Assembly: GCA_029216955.1 (NCBI GenBank)
Contig: JANAVB010016200.1
Span: 1,850,335-1,914,334 of the forward strand
Reading direction: 5' to 3'
DNA length: 64,000 nt
Origin: Iris pallida
Taxonomy: Eukaryota; Streptophyta; Magnoliopsida; Asparagales; Iridaceae
A model generated the notes under the pieces. It saw nothing but the letters and a program-made list of their open reading frames with translations, had not been told where the DNA came from and did not search any database. The position numbers were made by a program, and so were the translations under genes. This document shows positions 12,980 to 24,195 of this stretch, piece after piece; within the stretch, counting starts at the first letter, position 1; every line of letters starts with the position of its first letter.

Positions 12980-13925
12980 CGGTTCAATAGTTTCGATGAT
13001 TTTGCTTTTGAGTCCAAAGATACATACTCTAATAAAAATTGCAAGAAATAGTTTTGCTACACTTCTATTACAAGCTTGGGAAAGAGAAAAAACAAAGTGT
13101 TCAAAGGACTGAAGAAAAATGTGTCCGGCCTGAATTTCTCAATCTAATTACCCACATAGGTCTTCACAGAATGATAACATTTATATTTTTATATATAATA
13201 TTCTCATTAGCATTATGGATCAACTTCTACTTTGCAAAAATTTCAATCACTATGCACATTTACCATTAGACGAGTCCTTCTCATTCTTTAGAATGAGCTC
13301 TTCAGCCTCCTCTTCTGTTCCCACCTCAACAGGAGCCCCGCCAAAGCTCATGTGATCATAATGCGACAAACACTCCTTATCGAAGACATATCCAGTTTCT
13401 GAAGTATTCAACAAAAGATCTAATTAAGTAGTATAATCAAGGAAAACCAAGATTCACAGAACAAAGTAGTCTTACAGAATTAGGTAGAAAAAGTACGAAT
13501 TGCTAACATGGAATAATCTATCAACTAGGTTGCACGGATACTCCTCCAGAGGACCGTACCCATGTTTGTATCCCTATGTGACACATATTTGATATGATAC
13601 TTCTTGGACACTCATGTAGGATATGGTCCGCCCATGTCTAGACTCCAAGGGGACCCAAAATATGACTGGAAGTGATTTGACATGGTTGTAATGTGTATGA
13701 CATATTTCTAGAACTTTCTGTAACCTAGTTACTATCCACACACACACACACATATATATAGGGTAAACGGGATATGAGCCATAGGCTCATATTCCTACGT
13801 GAACCATGAACATGTTGACCAATAGGAATGGACTCCTACATCTCATGTGCACCCATGTGCACTAGTATACTCCATTCCTATTGGTCCACATGTGCAGTGG
13901 CTCATGTAGGAATATGAGCCTATGG

Positions 13926-13986
<61 letters not shown>

Positions 13987-14103
13987 GGATCGGGAGCCTG
14001 CGGGAGCCCCGTCGTCCTCGACCGTTGGATCGAGCGGACGCACGCGGGCCCCTCGATACGATGGTGCAGGAAGGAGGGGGGCTTTGGCGGGTTTGATCCG
14101 CAG

Positions 14104-14150
<47 letters not shown>

Positions 14151-16276
14151 AGAGAGAGAGAGAGAGGGGAGAGAGAGAGAAAATTCTTCAATACATCCCA
14201 TGTAAAAATTTGTATCGATACATCCCAAATCTGAATCATTGGATGTTGATCCAATGGTTCAGATTAAAGCCGAAGTCAAAGTAACAGATAAAGTCAAAGT
14301 CAAAGTAAACATCTTTCACAATTTCCAATGCAATTGTTTGGGATGTATTGATACATCCCATGTATTGTAGAAGGACCCTATATATATATATATATATATT
14401 CCAAAAAAAACTTTTCCCAAAACTGCCCACTAGAAGGGTCTGATACCGATACTGGGAATTATATTTTTAGTTATATGGATCGGGCCCTATATTGTGCGTC
14501 AACTCGTATTGTTCTTTTTTTGTTGGCCATCGACTCAACAATATCAGTATCAAAGGCCATGGTTCCTTTGGGTCTCTTTGGAAGTTTGGATATGTTCTAG
14601 ACTTGTTTAGCACGTCCTTGTCACAGTCATTTGGCTCTCTCCTGGTCTCACTGCTTCCTGGTTGATGATTGTGTGTCGGGCCCAAGGTTTGAGCCTTAAG
14701 GCATAGTTGCACACCTTTCTTACACGTGCGTCTAGCGAGACACTCTCTGCTTAGCCAGATGCAAGTCGGGGTGGAGATTTCATGGTGTCTCATATCCAAC
14801 AAGGTTGATGGTAGGAGCTAGAGAAAAGTTTTGTTCCCACATCAGATAGGTTGACATATGTTCAGGTATTGATACATGGGGTTGGTCTTCAACTCGGTAA
14901 GTGCGGCCCCAGGAAATCTGAAGTGTTCAAGTATATTGATACACGGGGTTACCTTTCAAGTCATATGGGTGCGGCCCCATCTTGTCCTTGATCTCGGGTT
15001 GCTCTTTTTTTGTATGGTTCATCGTCCCAACATAAAATATGTATGCAGATATGTTTTCATCTCTAGGTGTTGTTGGAGATTTTCCTTAGGCACTAGAAAA
15101 ATAGTCTCACATTGGAAAACACTCCAAGTGCGTATCTCAATGTATAGCTATGCTTGGTATTGAGTTGCACATGGGGTGTGGTGGCCCACGTGGGTGACAC
15201 GTGGGACGTTTTCCTAGAGAGATTTAAGTTTAAATTCCTCGAGGAAACATGTATGTTTTTGTCACTCTCTTTAGAAAATTCCCATAGGAGCTAAGCCTCG
15301 TAGGGTCTTTAGCGACTCAGGCTCGGTCTTGGGTTCGGACTCGGACGAAGTGCGCAAAGTGGCGCTTTGATGTCGCAGTTTGCATTTTGCACTTCGCACG
15401 TATGCATCGGGCGCTTGTGCGCATATGCGCTCGTTTTATACCAATTCCGATCTTTGGGAGTTGGTATTTTTAGTCCTACATTGGCCAGGATTAAAGTTGG
15501 GATTTCCACCCTTCCCTATAAATAGACTCTTCTTGCCTCCTTTTGGAGAGGTATAAAAAAGAGAAGGAAAAAAAGGACGTCCAGTGAGGCCCATTCGAGT
15601 TGTGCATAGAGGTGACTACGAGCGTTCTAGAAGTTCATTTCATGAACTTGCTAGTTCCTAGGAGCAAATCGTCGATAGAGGACGAATATTGCTTTGAGCA
15701 ACGACGGTCTTCATCACCCCAGCAACAATAATTTTTTCTATCTTCTCCTTCTTCCTCTATTTTGTAAACATTCTATCTCAAATGCAACTGTGTTTGCAAG
15801 GAAGAACGACTTTAATATTCGCTCTTTGTAATCTAATTAAAGGAGTTTTGTTGGAGTCAGGGTCTAAGAAAGCAAAGTATTATAGTTTTGCGTGAATCTC
15901 TTAATCTCGACATCAACTTCAGGATTAAAATAAAGAGCAAAGTAGTTTTGTCTTAATCTCGGTTCATGACTAGAGTGATCCATCTTTGCTTCCCCGGAAC
16001 TAACAGGTATAATCGTGTCCCTGAATGTCAGCATATCCAAATTTGTATCATGTTCGTGTCTATGCAAATGCAACCTAGGTGGTATTAGTCAATACCCAAC
16101 AAAAACAGCGAAGCCCCTTAACACAAATTTGCACATCATCTTACCCCTCTTGGCATTCACCCTCTTGTCGAAGAGCCTGACCGGGTCGGACCCTTCCAAA
16201 CACGCGGCGTAAGCAATCATCCTGCAACCAGAATTCTCACAATAACTGATAATAGTGAAATAGTGATATGGAAAAT

Positions 16277-16309
<33 letters not shown>

Positions 16310-16635
16310 AATCAAACTGACAGTGCGAGCTCCCGAGCGGCTCTGGGGCTGCAGAACCGCCCGCTCTTGTCGACCCTCTGCAGCGGGGCCCTCGGAGCGG
16401 CGGAATTGTCGGGCGGGGTCCCCTCCGGGGCCTCGGCGACGGCGAGGGGAGGGGGGAGGCACTGGAGAGGGCTTCTGGTGGATGGAGAGGAGAGAAGCAG
16501 GGACTTGAGCGGTTTTGAATGGAGCTTTATGAAGAGGGAATGATTCAGAGGAGAAGAAGAGGAGGAGGAGCTGTAGAGGTTTAATGGGAGATGGGTTTTC
16601 GGGGGCGAGAAGGAGAGAGCAGAGCTTGCTTCCAT
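9730..16635 (-). CDS. Plastid NusB-domain antitermination-like protein, 7 exons
   Basis: Minus-strand host gene. Exons (high to low): 16635-16322, 16221-16145, 13398-13264, 10835-10781, 10647-10560, 10011-9913, 9840-9730. They join in frame to 879 nt, 292 residues plus TAG. Every intron has GT..AG borders on the minus strand, for example GTCAGT at the end of exon 1. Residues 1 to about 75 are Ser-, Leu- and Pro-rich with almost no acidic residues, as in chloroplast transit peptides. The NusB fold follows: RFCSPRAAREL, AYAACLEGSDPVRLF, VLVIDKIIPPNWK, RILELCILHLAMAEI and finally VINEAVDLTKRFCDG. In bacteria NusB binds boxA RNA and NusE (ribosomal protein S10) in transcription antitermination; plant homologues are thought to act in plastids. 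No disrupting stop or frameshift is present. Introns 2 (2746 nt) and 3 (2428 nt) are swollen by repeats. The exon model is by eye; the family call is strong. Confidence 0.9.
10098..10114. repeat. G17 homopolymer in intron 5
   Basis: Seventeen consecutive G after a T-rich run, inside intron 5 of the NusB-domain gene (C-rich in the transcript). Confidence 0.95.
11160..11620. repeat. GATACCG/CGATACGG-rich repeat in intron 3
   Basis: Two clusters of related words (CGATACGG, CCGATACC, GATACCGA), one near 11185-11245 and one near 11510-11620. They look like the two halves of a decayed, partly inverted repeat. The family is not identified and there is no coding signal. Confidence 0.45.
12940..12979. 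repeat. G40 homopolymer in intron 3
   Basis: Forty uninterrupted G preceded by TGTTTGGGT, within intron 3 of the minus-strand gene, so poly-C in the transcript. It generates spurious poly-Gly and poly-Pro frames. The true length is uncertain because such runs are hard to sequence. Confidence 0.9.
13761..13928. mobile_element. (TA)n-bounded foldback element 1
   Basis: An almost complete inverted repeat. Left arm: ATGAGCCATAGGCTCAT, then ATTCCTACGTGAACCA and CAATAGGAATGGA. The right arm (about 13871-13928) is its complement. It is bounded by TA runs on both sides (13752-13760 and 13929-13983). It lies in intron 2 of the NusB-domain gene and is noncoding. Confidence 0.72.
13929..13983. repeat. 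(TA)n microsatellite
   Basis: TA array between foldback element 1 and the GC-rich element 13984-14105. Confidence 0.96.
13984..14105. mobile_element. GC-rich insert between two (TA)n arrays
   Basis: A 122-bp GC-rich segment containing CGACCGTTGGATCG, with (TA)n directly on both sides. The GTTGGAT word recurs in the other TA-bounded element at 60093-60298, and TTGGATG occurs in the neighbour at 14148. This suggests a family of small elements that insert into TA microsatellites. No inverted arms of note and no coding capacity. Confidence 0.5.
14106..14147. repeat. (TA)n microsatellite
   Basis: TA array separating two small TA-bounded inserts in intron 2. Confidence 0.96.
14148..14378. mobile_element. 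(TA)n-bounded foldback element 2
   Basis: It begins with a GA-rich run and ends AAGGACCC before another TA run (14379-14399). The word ATACATCCCA occurs in both halves, with GGGATGTATTGATACATCCC near the right end and CATTGGATGTTGATCCAATG in the centre, both palindromic. It is noncoding and lies in intron 2 of the NusB-domain gene. Confidence 0.6.
15071..16005 (+). mobile_element. Probable solo copia-type LTR in intron 2
   Basis: It starts TGTTGGAG and ends GAACTAACA, matching TG..CA ends with a short inverted repeat (TGTTRG). The flanks GGTGT (15066-15070) and GGTAT (16006-16010) would be a 5-bp TSD with one mismatch. The sequence has LTR architecture: a long upstream part, a good TATA box near 15520, then a pyrimidine- and purine-rich leader. 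There is no internal domain, so it is a solo LTR. It lies antisense inside intron 2, with its left end 1.7 kb from exon 3 and its right end about 140 bp from exon 2. Confidence 0.58.
15516..15526 (+). promoter_or_regulatory. TATA box of the solo LTR
   Basis: CTATAAATAGA on the plus strand, about 445 bp into the candidate solo LTR. This is where U3/R promoters of copia LTRs usually sit. Transcription from it would run antisense to the host gene. Confidence 0.45.
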
Positions 16636-16680
16636 TTCTTGGATAGGTTTCCTGGATAAGGTTTTTGGGAGGGTTTTTGC

Positions 16681-16688
16681 TATTTATA
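16681..16688 (-). promoter_or_regulatory. Candidate TATA box of the NusB-domain gene
   Basis: TATAAATA on the minus strand, about 46 bases before the ATG at 16635. With usual spacing, transcription would start near 16650, giving a very short leader. This is a position-and-motif argument only. Confidence 0.42.
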
Positions 16689-16757
16689 TTTCTTCATGTC
16701 CATGTCAAATATCCTAAAATCTTATTTCAATTCCTTTTTGGCATTAAAAAGAAGGGT

Positions 16758-16955
16758 TATTTAGTTTTAGGGTCTCACATATGTATGGATATTAGAATTT
16801 GGGTTTTAAAATTGACCGGGATTAGGGTTTGGGTCTCGAAATCACTGTTCACGTAGGCTAATGAACAGTGATTTCGAAATTCAAACTCTAACTCCGGTCA
16901 ATTTCGAGACCCAAACCCTAATATCCATATATATGTGATACCCTAAAACTAAATA
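16758..16955. repeat. Long inverted repeat upstream of the NusB-domain gene
   Basis: Arms of about 95 bp (16758-16852 and 16862-16955) are inverted copies with scattered mismatches around a loop of about ten bases. TCGAAATCACTGTTC on the left pairs with GAACAGTGATTTCGA on the right, and ATTTAGTTTTAGGGT pairs near the outer ends. It starts about 120 bp upstream of the ATG at 16635. It is probably a foldback MITE; a transcript would form a long hairpin. Confidence 0.8.
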
Positions 16956-16979
16956 TTCCTAAAAAGAAATTATATAGAA

Positions 16980-17560
16980 TTTCAAGGACAAACACAAGGT
17001 TAAATACCGAAATTATTTTATGGTTTTACACTTTTTTCAGTGGAATATCGTCGCAATATAACTCCCAAAGTTCTTGTAACACTTCTTGTTAATTCTCGAG
17101 GTTTTTATCCCGCGCTCCCAAGGATTGGGATAAAACATTTGTTTTGATCTAGGTCATATGTACATCAAGAAGAATGGGAGTCTTAGGTCCAAATCAGAAC
17201 AAGAAGCTATTACTAGATGAAGACCAGAAATGCACGACCGAGACAAGGAGGTTAAAGTTTACCTTTATCCCAACCAATCAATTTTGATGAAGTTCTAAAG
17301 CTTACAACCACATAGAGGTATGATGCATCATTATTTAAAGGCAAGAAGTGTAAAATCTTTTCAGAGCATGAAGCAAAAGGATACATGGTTTCCTAAGTGT
17401 TAACACAAAATGTAGTGGACATAATGGAGTGTACTCGAGAAAATAAAAAACAAAGAACCATGGTTTGGATGTTCACGTGGCATGAACATATATGAAAAAA
17501 TTATGGTAATTCCCGTTGCCTTCTACCAAGTATAATGATGATAGAATTGATATTGATATA
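16980..17560. other. Intergenic, no feature
   Basis: No credible exon or structured repeat on either strand. Confidence 0.35.
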
Positions 17561-19060
17561 CCCTAGCAGTCAATTTGAAAGAGGTTTCATTTGTACAAAT
17601 ATCACTAGATGTATCAGATATTTTAATTATTATTAATGACTTTGTATTTATCATGTTTAGATTATTCATTTTATATAATTCTTGATAGTGTAATAAAGTT
17701 CTAAGAGTAAAGGCAATAGATTTCGTATTGTCATGGGAATGAGATACGATGTCTTATAAGCTTTACTCTAAACATATGTTTATGCTTAAAGGTTCACTAA
17801 GAGAGACAGATGAAAGTGGATAGGTTGGTATGCTTTGTATTGAACTCATATGATGAGTGCAGATGGTCTCATAAGTCACTGAAGTACATGAAACTATAGC
17901 AAGAGTATGGGTGCTCAGTTAGTTGAATGAGTTCACTAGACATGACATCGGAAAGGAATCCCTAATAGGTAACTTATACTAATATCAATAGAGATGTCAT
18001 TCATGTTAGTGGTGCAAGTGGTCTTCGGACCTAAGGTCATTATGGTACCTTATAATGTGCACCCATACTTTGATTATGTACCTATAGCGAACACAAGATT
18101 GCTAAGGTCATGCATTGGATGTGGTGAATCACTCATGATGGTTGTACATGACCAATAAGGAATCTCCCCCCCCCCAGCATACAATAAGGAGAGTAACATC
18201 CTATGTGATCTGGCATGTTACACTCAAGCAATCCTTGAACAAAGTGATGTGAAAGTAGAAGAGTCGTACTTAGTCACATAGTGTTGAACAAATGAGATCG
18301 TGACACATAGTTACTATGATGAATTACGATTTGACAAACATTATCATGTCGTGTGTCTAGTTGGGACATAGTATGACAAAAAGATTGAGTTGCATGGTAA
18401 TTGTACATGGATATGTTCTTGAGTGGATGCCACTAAACATTCTCACACCATATGGGAGCTATAACACACTGATAGGTGTCAATCTTGACTAACAATGACA
18501 TAAAAAGTTATTTCTAGAACATGACACTCGAAATTTCGTAAGGAATTTTGTTGTTGCGTAGGTTGCAGTGTCAGGACAGTTTGATCCAATATGGTCATCT
18601 TGATCATGAGCCTAATGGATAACACTCACAAGAGTTGGTCGACAACTAGAGCATTGCTCAGGTTCATATTAACCAATAGAGATTGATCTATAAACGATTG
18701 ACCAAAGTCTATTGTATTGGCTTATGTTAGCATATGAGGACTTGCATGTCTATAAATGATTGACCAAAGTCTATTGTGTTAGCTTATGTTGACTAGGTCA
18801 ACTCCTAATTGATCACGTAAAAAATATGTGACAAACAATCCAATTCAAAATTGGATATGCATTAAATAGTATTCTAGAAGAGTATAGAATCGTCTAGAAG
18901 ATTCTATAGGATCAAAGATTGATATGGAATTAGGATCCTAAACAAACTCTAATTAGGAGAGTACAAGTCTATCCCCAGCTAAAACTTATAAATATAGGGT
19001 TAGGGTTTGTTTAAATTAAGCTTATAATAATTTCATGCAAATTTATATAAAGAAAATTAA
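17561..19060 (+). mobile_element. Possible decayed LTR or noncoding part of a copia-type element
   Basis: Long noncoding AT-rich sequence with CTAGAAGATTCT-type words and a promoter-like ACTTATAAATATAGGG near 18985, followed by a polypyrimidine leader. This is the general layout of a long plant copia LTR. I cannot find the TG..CA ends or coding domains, so the call is tentative. A short direct repeat (TGACCAAAGTCTATTGT) occurs near 18695 and 18755. Confidence 0.25.
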
Positions 19061-21078
19061 TCCTAAACTTCCCTTCCGTCCTCTTCTCTTCCTGACCGTG
19101 TTCTCTACCAGCAAGTATGAACCAAAATTTTGATCAACTGCTACCGAGGCAAAAACAATAGTAGCATGAGCACAAAGTGTTGTATTTTGGAGCTACTTCG
19201 AGGAAGACTTCCGGGAGTACAAAGTAAAGAGTTCGTGAATTTGATTGCTTGATGGTCAATTTGCTTATGTGGGTACCTTTAGAAATCGAACATGTGTGCG
19301 GTTAATGCACCAAGAAAGATATAATGATAAACCCTAATCCAACTAGTTAGATAATTGTATTATAGTCATATGTTTGTAATTTGTGTATGACATGCTTATA
19401 ATTCAACAGATCAAGATCGTATTAGTTCATATGACGGATCATTAATATATAGGGATAAGGATCTTAGTCAAGTTGAAGATTTAGCGTGCCTCACAAGATG
19501 ATCATAGTAATCAATACATGCAAATAGGTTAGATTTATCATGAACCTAGGTCGATCCATATATCGCTTAAAGTAAAAAAAAAATAATAATGGCCCATCAC
19601 GTATGGTGTAGATAAGGGGTTCGTATTTGTCATTTCCCGCACCCATAATATGATAAGCCAACTACGTAACAGTCTAACAGACATCTCAAGGCTACGTGTC
19701 ATATTAATACACCATATCCATAATCGTGATTGTCGCTTGTAAAGTTCTAAGATAAAAGTATAGACAAAACTTAACCAATTGATAAACTGAGAACAATTCA
19801 CATCTATAAATAAAAACCATCCATAATTACACCTCACAAGTCTAGTTTTTTTTGTCTCAAAAGATAATATACATAAGGATTTCACCGCTACACAAAATAA
19901 AATTGATGCTCTACCTGCTGTATGCACTACTCCTCAAACTTATCCATACTCTCTCTCTCTCTCTCGTCCATGCCTTCATCTAGTGAACAAATATTATATC
20001 ATAAAAGACATGCAAGTCCTCGATTCAAGAATGATGAAATAAATAAAGTAAAACGGTATATGATTGAAAATCATGATCTGATATTCAGATAGAAAATAAT
20101 GTAAAGAAACCATAAGGAAGTATTATAGTATAAAATTAGAATAAAACTCTACTGACATTATAAATCTAGTGATTCAAAGTGTCCAAACTATTCCTATGTC
20201 CTAACTGTCACTAACAGAATCACAATATATTTTTGCCTATATGATGATGTAATTTAGAGAATAATCTTTGGATCTTATACTTGACTAGTTTCTTGGAAAT
20301 AATTCCAATGCCCGGGATCAAGTTGTTACACACCGGCACGGTGCTCAGTGGTCCGGCCCTTCCCCACAGGAAACAAAAGATATATCACTTAAAATATGAA
20401 TTATACACGTCATGAGCTAAGCACTCACACTCTCACATCGCAAGGCCTTGTGATGGAGAAACACAAACTTATCAGTTTTTATTATTTATATTTTCGATAT
20501 TTTATACGGATCTAATTTATTCTCCTCCGCCCAATGCACTATTATACAATAATAAATAATTCTTAATTCTATTATCTTATTAAATCTTCATTTTCTGGCT
20601 CATATAAGTATGATCTGTGTACCATAGGTATCACATGAATACAAAAATACTTATTTAGTAGAAATTTCCATTCATTGGAATAACACTTATAATTATATCT
20701 ATACGTGAAAATATCACGTAATACGAGAATACAACTCAACATAATATGCTATTAAATAATATAAAATATGGTATGTATCACAATCCATGTAGTAAGTATC
20801 ACATAGTACGAGTATACAACCCAATATGATATTACATCTACTGGAACAAGACAAGAACAATAGGATTACATATTTGTTATGCTTGTGTGTCAGCATGTAT
20901 GTGTCTTACGAGTCCAAACGGTTCGACTCCTAAAAATATTCAGTGTTATCGAGAGTGTCTCTAACAAATATAATACTACCAAAATTAAGGTTTAATACAA
21001 TCAAAAATCAGTGATCTTCAAAATTTGGTTATCTTTCGAAATTCTTAAAATTTTCAGCAGAGTCTACTTTATACTTTG
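19061..21078. other. AT-rich intergenic sequence
   Basis: About 2 kb of AT-rich DNA. The 129-codon minus-strand frame at 19538-19927 has no recognisable domain and is not called. No RNA gene seen. Confidence 0.35.
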
Positions 21079-21353
21079 TAACGCCCCAGTCCTAAAATAT
21101 GTCGGGACTAGAAATACGTATACATGTCAGCTACGTATCAATGGACTCCAATTCAGCTCGAATACGTATAAGCTGTCTAGAGGTCCAATCTAATTATAAC
21201 TAGCAAGTCCAACTATACCTCAATCCACAGGATATCATCTCAACTGAGAACCAAGTGTACTAATGTTGATCAAACAGTAATACATCGATTCCACAAGAGT
21301 AAAAACAAAAAAAAGACAATATGTGCTAAAGTTGGCCAGACCTTAATACAACT
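21079..21353 (-). mobile_element. Older minus-strand LTR, right-terminal piece
   Basis: Plus-strand TGTAACGCCCCAG at 21079 is the complement of the GGGGCGTTACA LTR terminus seen in two other LTRs here. The sequence continues until it is broken by the chromovirus at 21354 and resumes at 35872. It is therefore an older reverse-strand Ty3-type LTR that served as insertion target. Its other end cannot be fixed. Confidence 0.6.
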
Positions 21354-22019
21354 GTAACGCCCGTATTTCGGAATACGTATTTTAATTAGGCATATATGTA
21401 TTTCGGACCTATATTTTATTTTCTCGGATTTTGGCCTGTAATTGTATTTTGGCTCGACTTGCGAATTTTGGTTTTCTCGTAAATTGGGTTTTTAGAACTG
21501 GCATGGTTTTATTCTTTGTGGAGAAGGATTTGGTTTGGTTGCATTGGACTACCCTTAGTTAACCTCCACCCTCAACACAACACACCATCCCTCATTAAAA
21601 CCCCACCTAACTTTCTCTCTCCCCATTACTCTTCCATTAATTTTCTCCATCTTCTTCTTCTTCCTTCCTCCACACAACACCTAACCTCCATAGGCAAGTG
21701 CACCTTGCCACCAAATAGGAACCCTATTTTATTTGTCCATTAGTTAGATTAGGCCATGGTGAATCATATTAGAACTTGGCATTTTGTGATTTGGAGTCTC
21801 CATTTTTCTAGATCTAAGTTTTAACCATTTTTGAATTTTCCTGGTTTTGATCTATTAAACTTAGATTTTTGCTTGTTTTGAGGTTTTCATGTGGAAGAGA
21901 ATTCAATTTTACACAAGTTAGAACTTTGAAAATCTAAATTTCGTTTTGATTTGGCTAAGTTATGAGAATTGGAAGTTTTTGGTGTTCTTGGGTTTTTCTT
22001 CTCAGCCTTGCTGAAGAAG

Positions 22020-22410
22020 ATGACTTCGGCCAGTGCTCTTTAGCGCTGGGCTGAACCGCACCAACCATTCCTCGGCCAGCGCACTTTAGCGCTGGGCTGA
22101 CCCGCGCTCGGTGCCCATTGGCGAACCGTGTCCCCTTCTTCGCTGGCGCTCTTTAGCCTCAGCGCAGCTCACTCCTCAGCGCAACCCGACCCCCTGCGCA
22201 GCTCAATCCCAGCGCTGCTCACTCCCAGCACAGCTTGACCCTAGCGCAGCTTGACCCTAGCGCAGCTTGGTCCCAGTGCAGCTCACTGACCCTGGCGCAA
22301 CCCGACCTCAGCGCAGTTCATTCCCCCAGCGCAGTTCGTTCCCCCAGCGCAGTTCATTCCCCTAGCGCAATCAGACCCTAGCGCAACCCGACCCCAGGAA
22401 CCCCAGCGCA
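22020..22410. repeat. GC-rich CAGCGCAG minisatellite in the 5' LTR
   Basis: Irregular tandem units of about 17-18 bp built on CCCAGCGCAGTTCATT and CCTAGCGCAGCTTGA. They occupy the position that holds the 18-bp array in the related LTR at 172-2870. The 3' LTR has the same array at about 29730-30085 with a different unit order. Confidence 0.8.
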
Positions 22411-23495
22411 ACCTATTTGCCCTTGGTGGTTTGGTTTTATTGGGCTTGGCTTCTCTTTTGTGGATTGGAGTTCTGAGATCTTGTTCCACACAACACGACT
22501 GTCTTGACCCAACACGACCTGGCACGGTTTTCGGTGTTTTGCTTATGACCTGTACGGTTTTCGTGATTTCTGTGATTTATGATCCTAGTACTTCTGATCT
22601 TCTTAGTAGTGACCCGATGGGGGTGCGCTCTTAACTTGTAACCTGTGATTCATAATTAATCTTTGTAACTGGATAACTTGATAGTGGCCCGTGGCGGCGC
22701 ACTCCTGACTTGTAACTTGACTTGATGCTGTTGTGATGGCTAACTTGACTCATATAATCAACTCTGACACCGTGGGTGTTCATTCTTGCTGCTTCGTGCA
22801 ATCCACTTGTCTTGTCTTGTCTTGCATCATGTCTAGGACGTGACTCCCTGGTTACCACGGTCAGGGATTCGTACTGAATATGAATTAGGTTAATGACTAG
22901 ATCAAACTATAGTCCATAGAGAATGTCCAATCACAGGCTCGTTATCTGGGCACTTTAATGGACTTGTAGCTTGCCGACGAGTAGGGCACATTTCCAGCAC
23001 ACTGTCATGTGTTGCACCCTCTAAGTCACCTAAGGGTATATCGTCTTCTGGGCGATGTACCCAACCATACTCTCAACCCGCGGAAGGATAACTGGATAGT
23101 CTGCAGGGCTTGGGACTGGGAAATTCTCATTTGCATCTTGTTAGTAATTAAGCTTGTGATAACCCTAGTTAGTTAAGTAGTAAGTCGTAGTATTTGCTTG
23201 GCCGCTTGTGAATGGATGGTGTCCAGCCCTGTCTAAGTCTCGTCTAGTCCCAGTACCTGGTTTCTCCTGAACATGCTTGTTTTATTTATCGTTAACAATA
23301 AATGGGTAGAGACAAGGTGCTATTCAGGCGAAGGGTACATCCCCGGTCCTTGTTCAGTTAAGGGTTGTAACCTGACTCCCGGTTCTACGTCCCTAGTCGT
23401 TTATTGTCCTATTGTACTCTTTATTACTTGTACCTTCTTCTATTTTTCTTATGATCTGATATGCTGGCTTTTGTTTTTATTTCGTGGCCTCCTTG

Positions 23496-23600
23496 TGGCA
23501 CTTGCTCTTTCTGGGGTTTGACCCAGCTGGTTTTGTGTGGCCAGATTTTGGAGCAGCTCCCGAGGATCTACCGAACTTCCAGCCCAATGGTGACAACTAG
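23496..23600 (+). other. Short acidic frame in the 5' LTR (34 residues)
   Basis: An open stretch containing HLLFLGFDPAGF and FVWPDFGAAPEDLP, ending at TAG, with no Lys or Arg. The related reverse LTR keeps the same frame (631-741). Between those two copies, changes fall mostly at third positions (about 6 third, 4 first, 2 second by my count), too few to be decisive. In the 3' LTR copy (about 35312-35396) an extra C breaks the frame. An alternative overlapping frame is also open. Confidence 0.35.
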
Positions 23601-24066
23601 ACGGAACCTGGGCCAAGAGTGGGTTTTCCATTTTGATTCGTTCACTACATTGTAAAATTATTCTTTTGAGGCGTTTAGCCGACGAGCACCTGTTAGCTCG
23701 ATGCATATTTACTTACTGTCTGCCTACGGGCTGTAAACATGATTAACAAATCTTAGGATTGATCATATACGACTAAACTCTTGCTAGTCCTCGTATTTTG
23801 TACGACTAGCTTCATGATCAGCTGAATATGTAATATTTGGGACACCTTTTATTGTGTATTTGGTGATCTGATATCTTGTAATTATTATTACTTGCTTGAG
23901 ATTGAGACATTAGGCTTGTTCATGACCATAGGAGACTGTTGGCTTGTAGTTAAACCCTCATATATCTAGACAGCCATGATCGTATAGCGAGGTGGATTCC
24001 ATTTTAATATACGTAGCTGGCTATGTACGCCCCCGCTCTCCAGTATTCTGGTTCTGGGGCGTTACA

Positions 24067-24195
24067 TGGTTTAAGTGGTGGCCAATGCAGGTCTTGTAAA
24101 TCAAGTTATATGAGGGTTTATCGGATAGATGTCTCAATCAGTCCTCGTCCTTGATCTCTGTTCATATCCTTTGAATCCCTGGATTCTTGCCCTGA
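24067..24195 (+). other. Leader and candidate primer-binding site of element 1
   Basis: Directly after the LTR comes TGGTTTAAGTGGTGGCC. It sits where plant Ty3 elements usually have the tRNA-iMet site (TGGTATCAGAG) and shares its TGGT start, but is otherwise degraded. The gag frame opens after a TGA at 24193. Confidence 0.45.

Larger units (their letters stand above)
21354..24066 (+). mobile_element. 5' LTR of Ty3/gypsy element 1 (2713 bp)
   Basis: It begins TGTAACGCCCGTATTTCGG and ends GGGGCGTTACA. It is nearly repeated at 29053-30098 plus 34236-35866. The 5-bp ACAAC stands directly before it (21349-21353) and directly after the 3' LTR (35867-35871), a perfect TSD. It contains a CT-rich block near 21600, a GC-rich minisatellite at about 22020-22410 and a short acidic frame at 23496-23600. 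Confidence 0.93.

Noticed and set aside
13881..14284. Frames of alternating Ile-Tyr near the (TA)n arrays
   Set aside because: Direct translations of TA microsatellites. The same applies near 3417-3614, 41513-41834, 59951-60223 and 63304-63570.
19538..19927. 129-codon minus-strand frame
   Set aside because: No recognisable domain, composition like the AT-rich surroundings, and no splice or promoter context.
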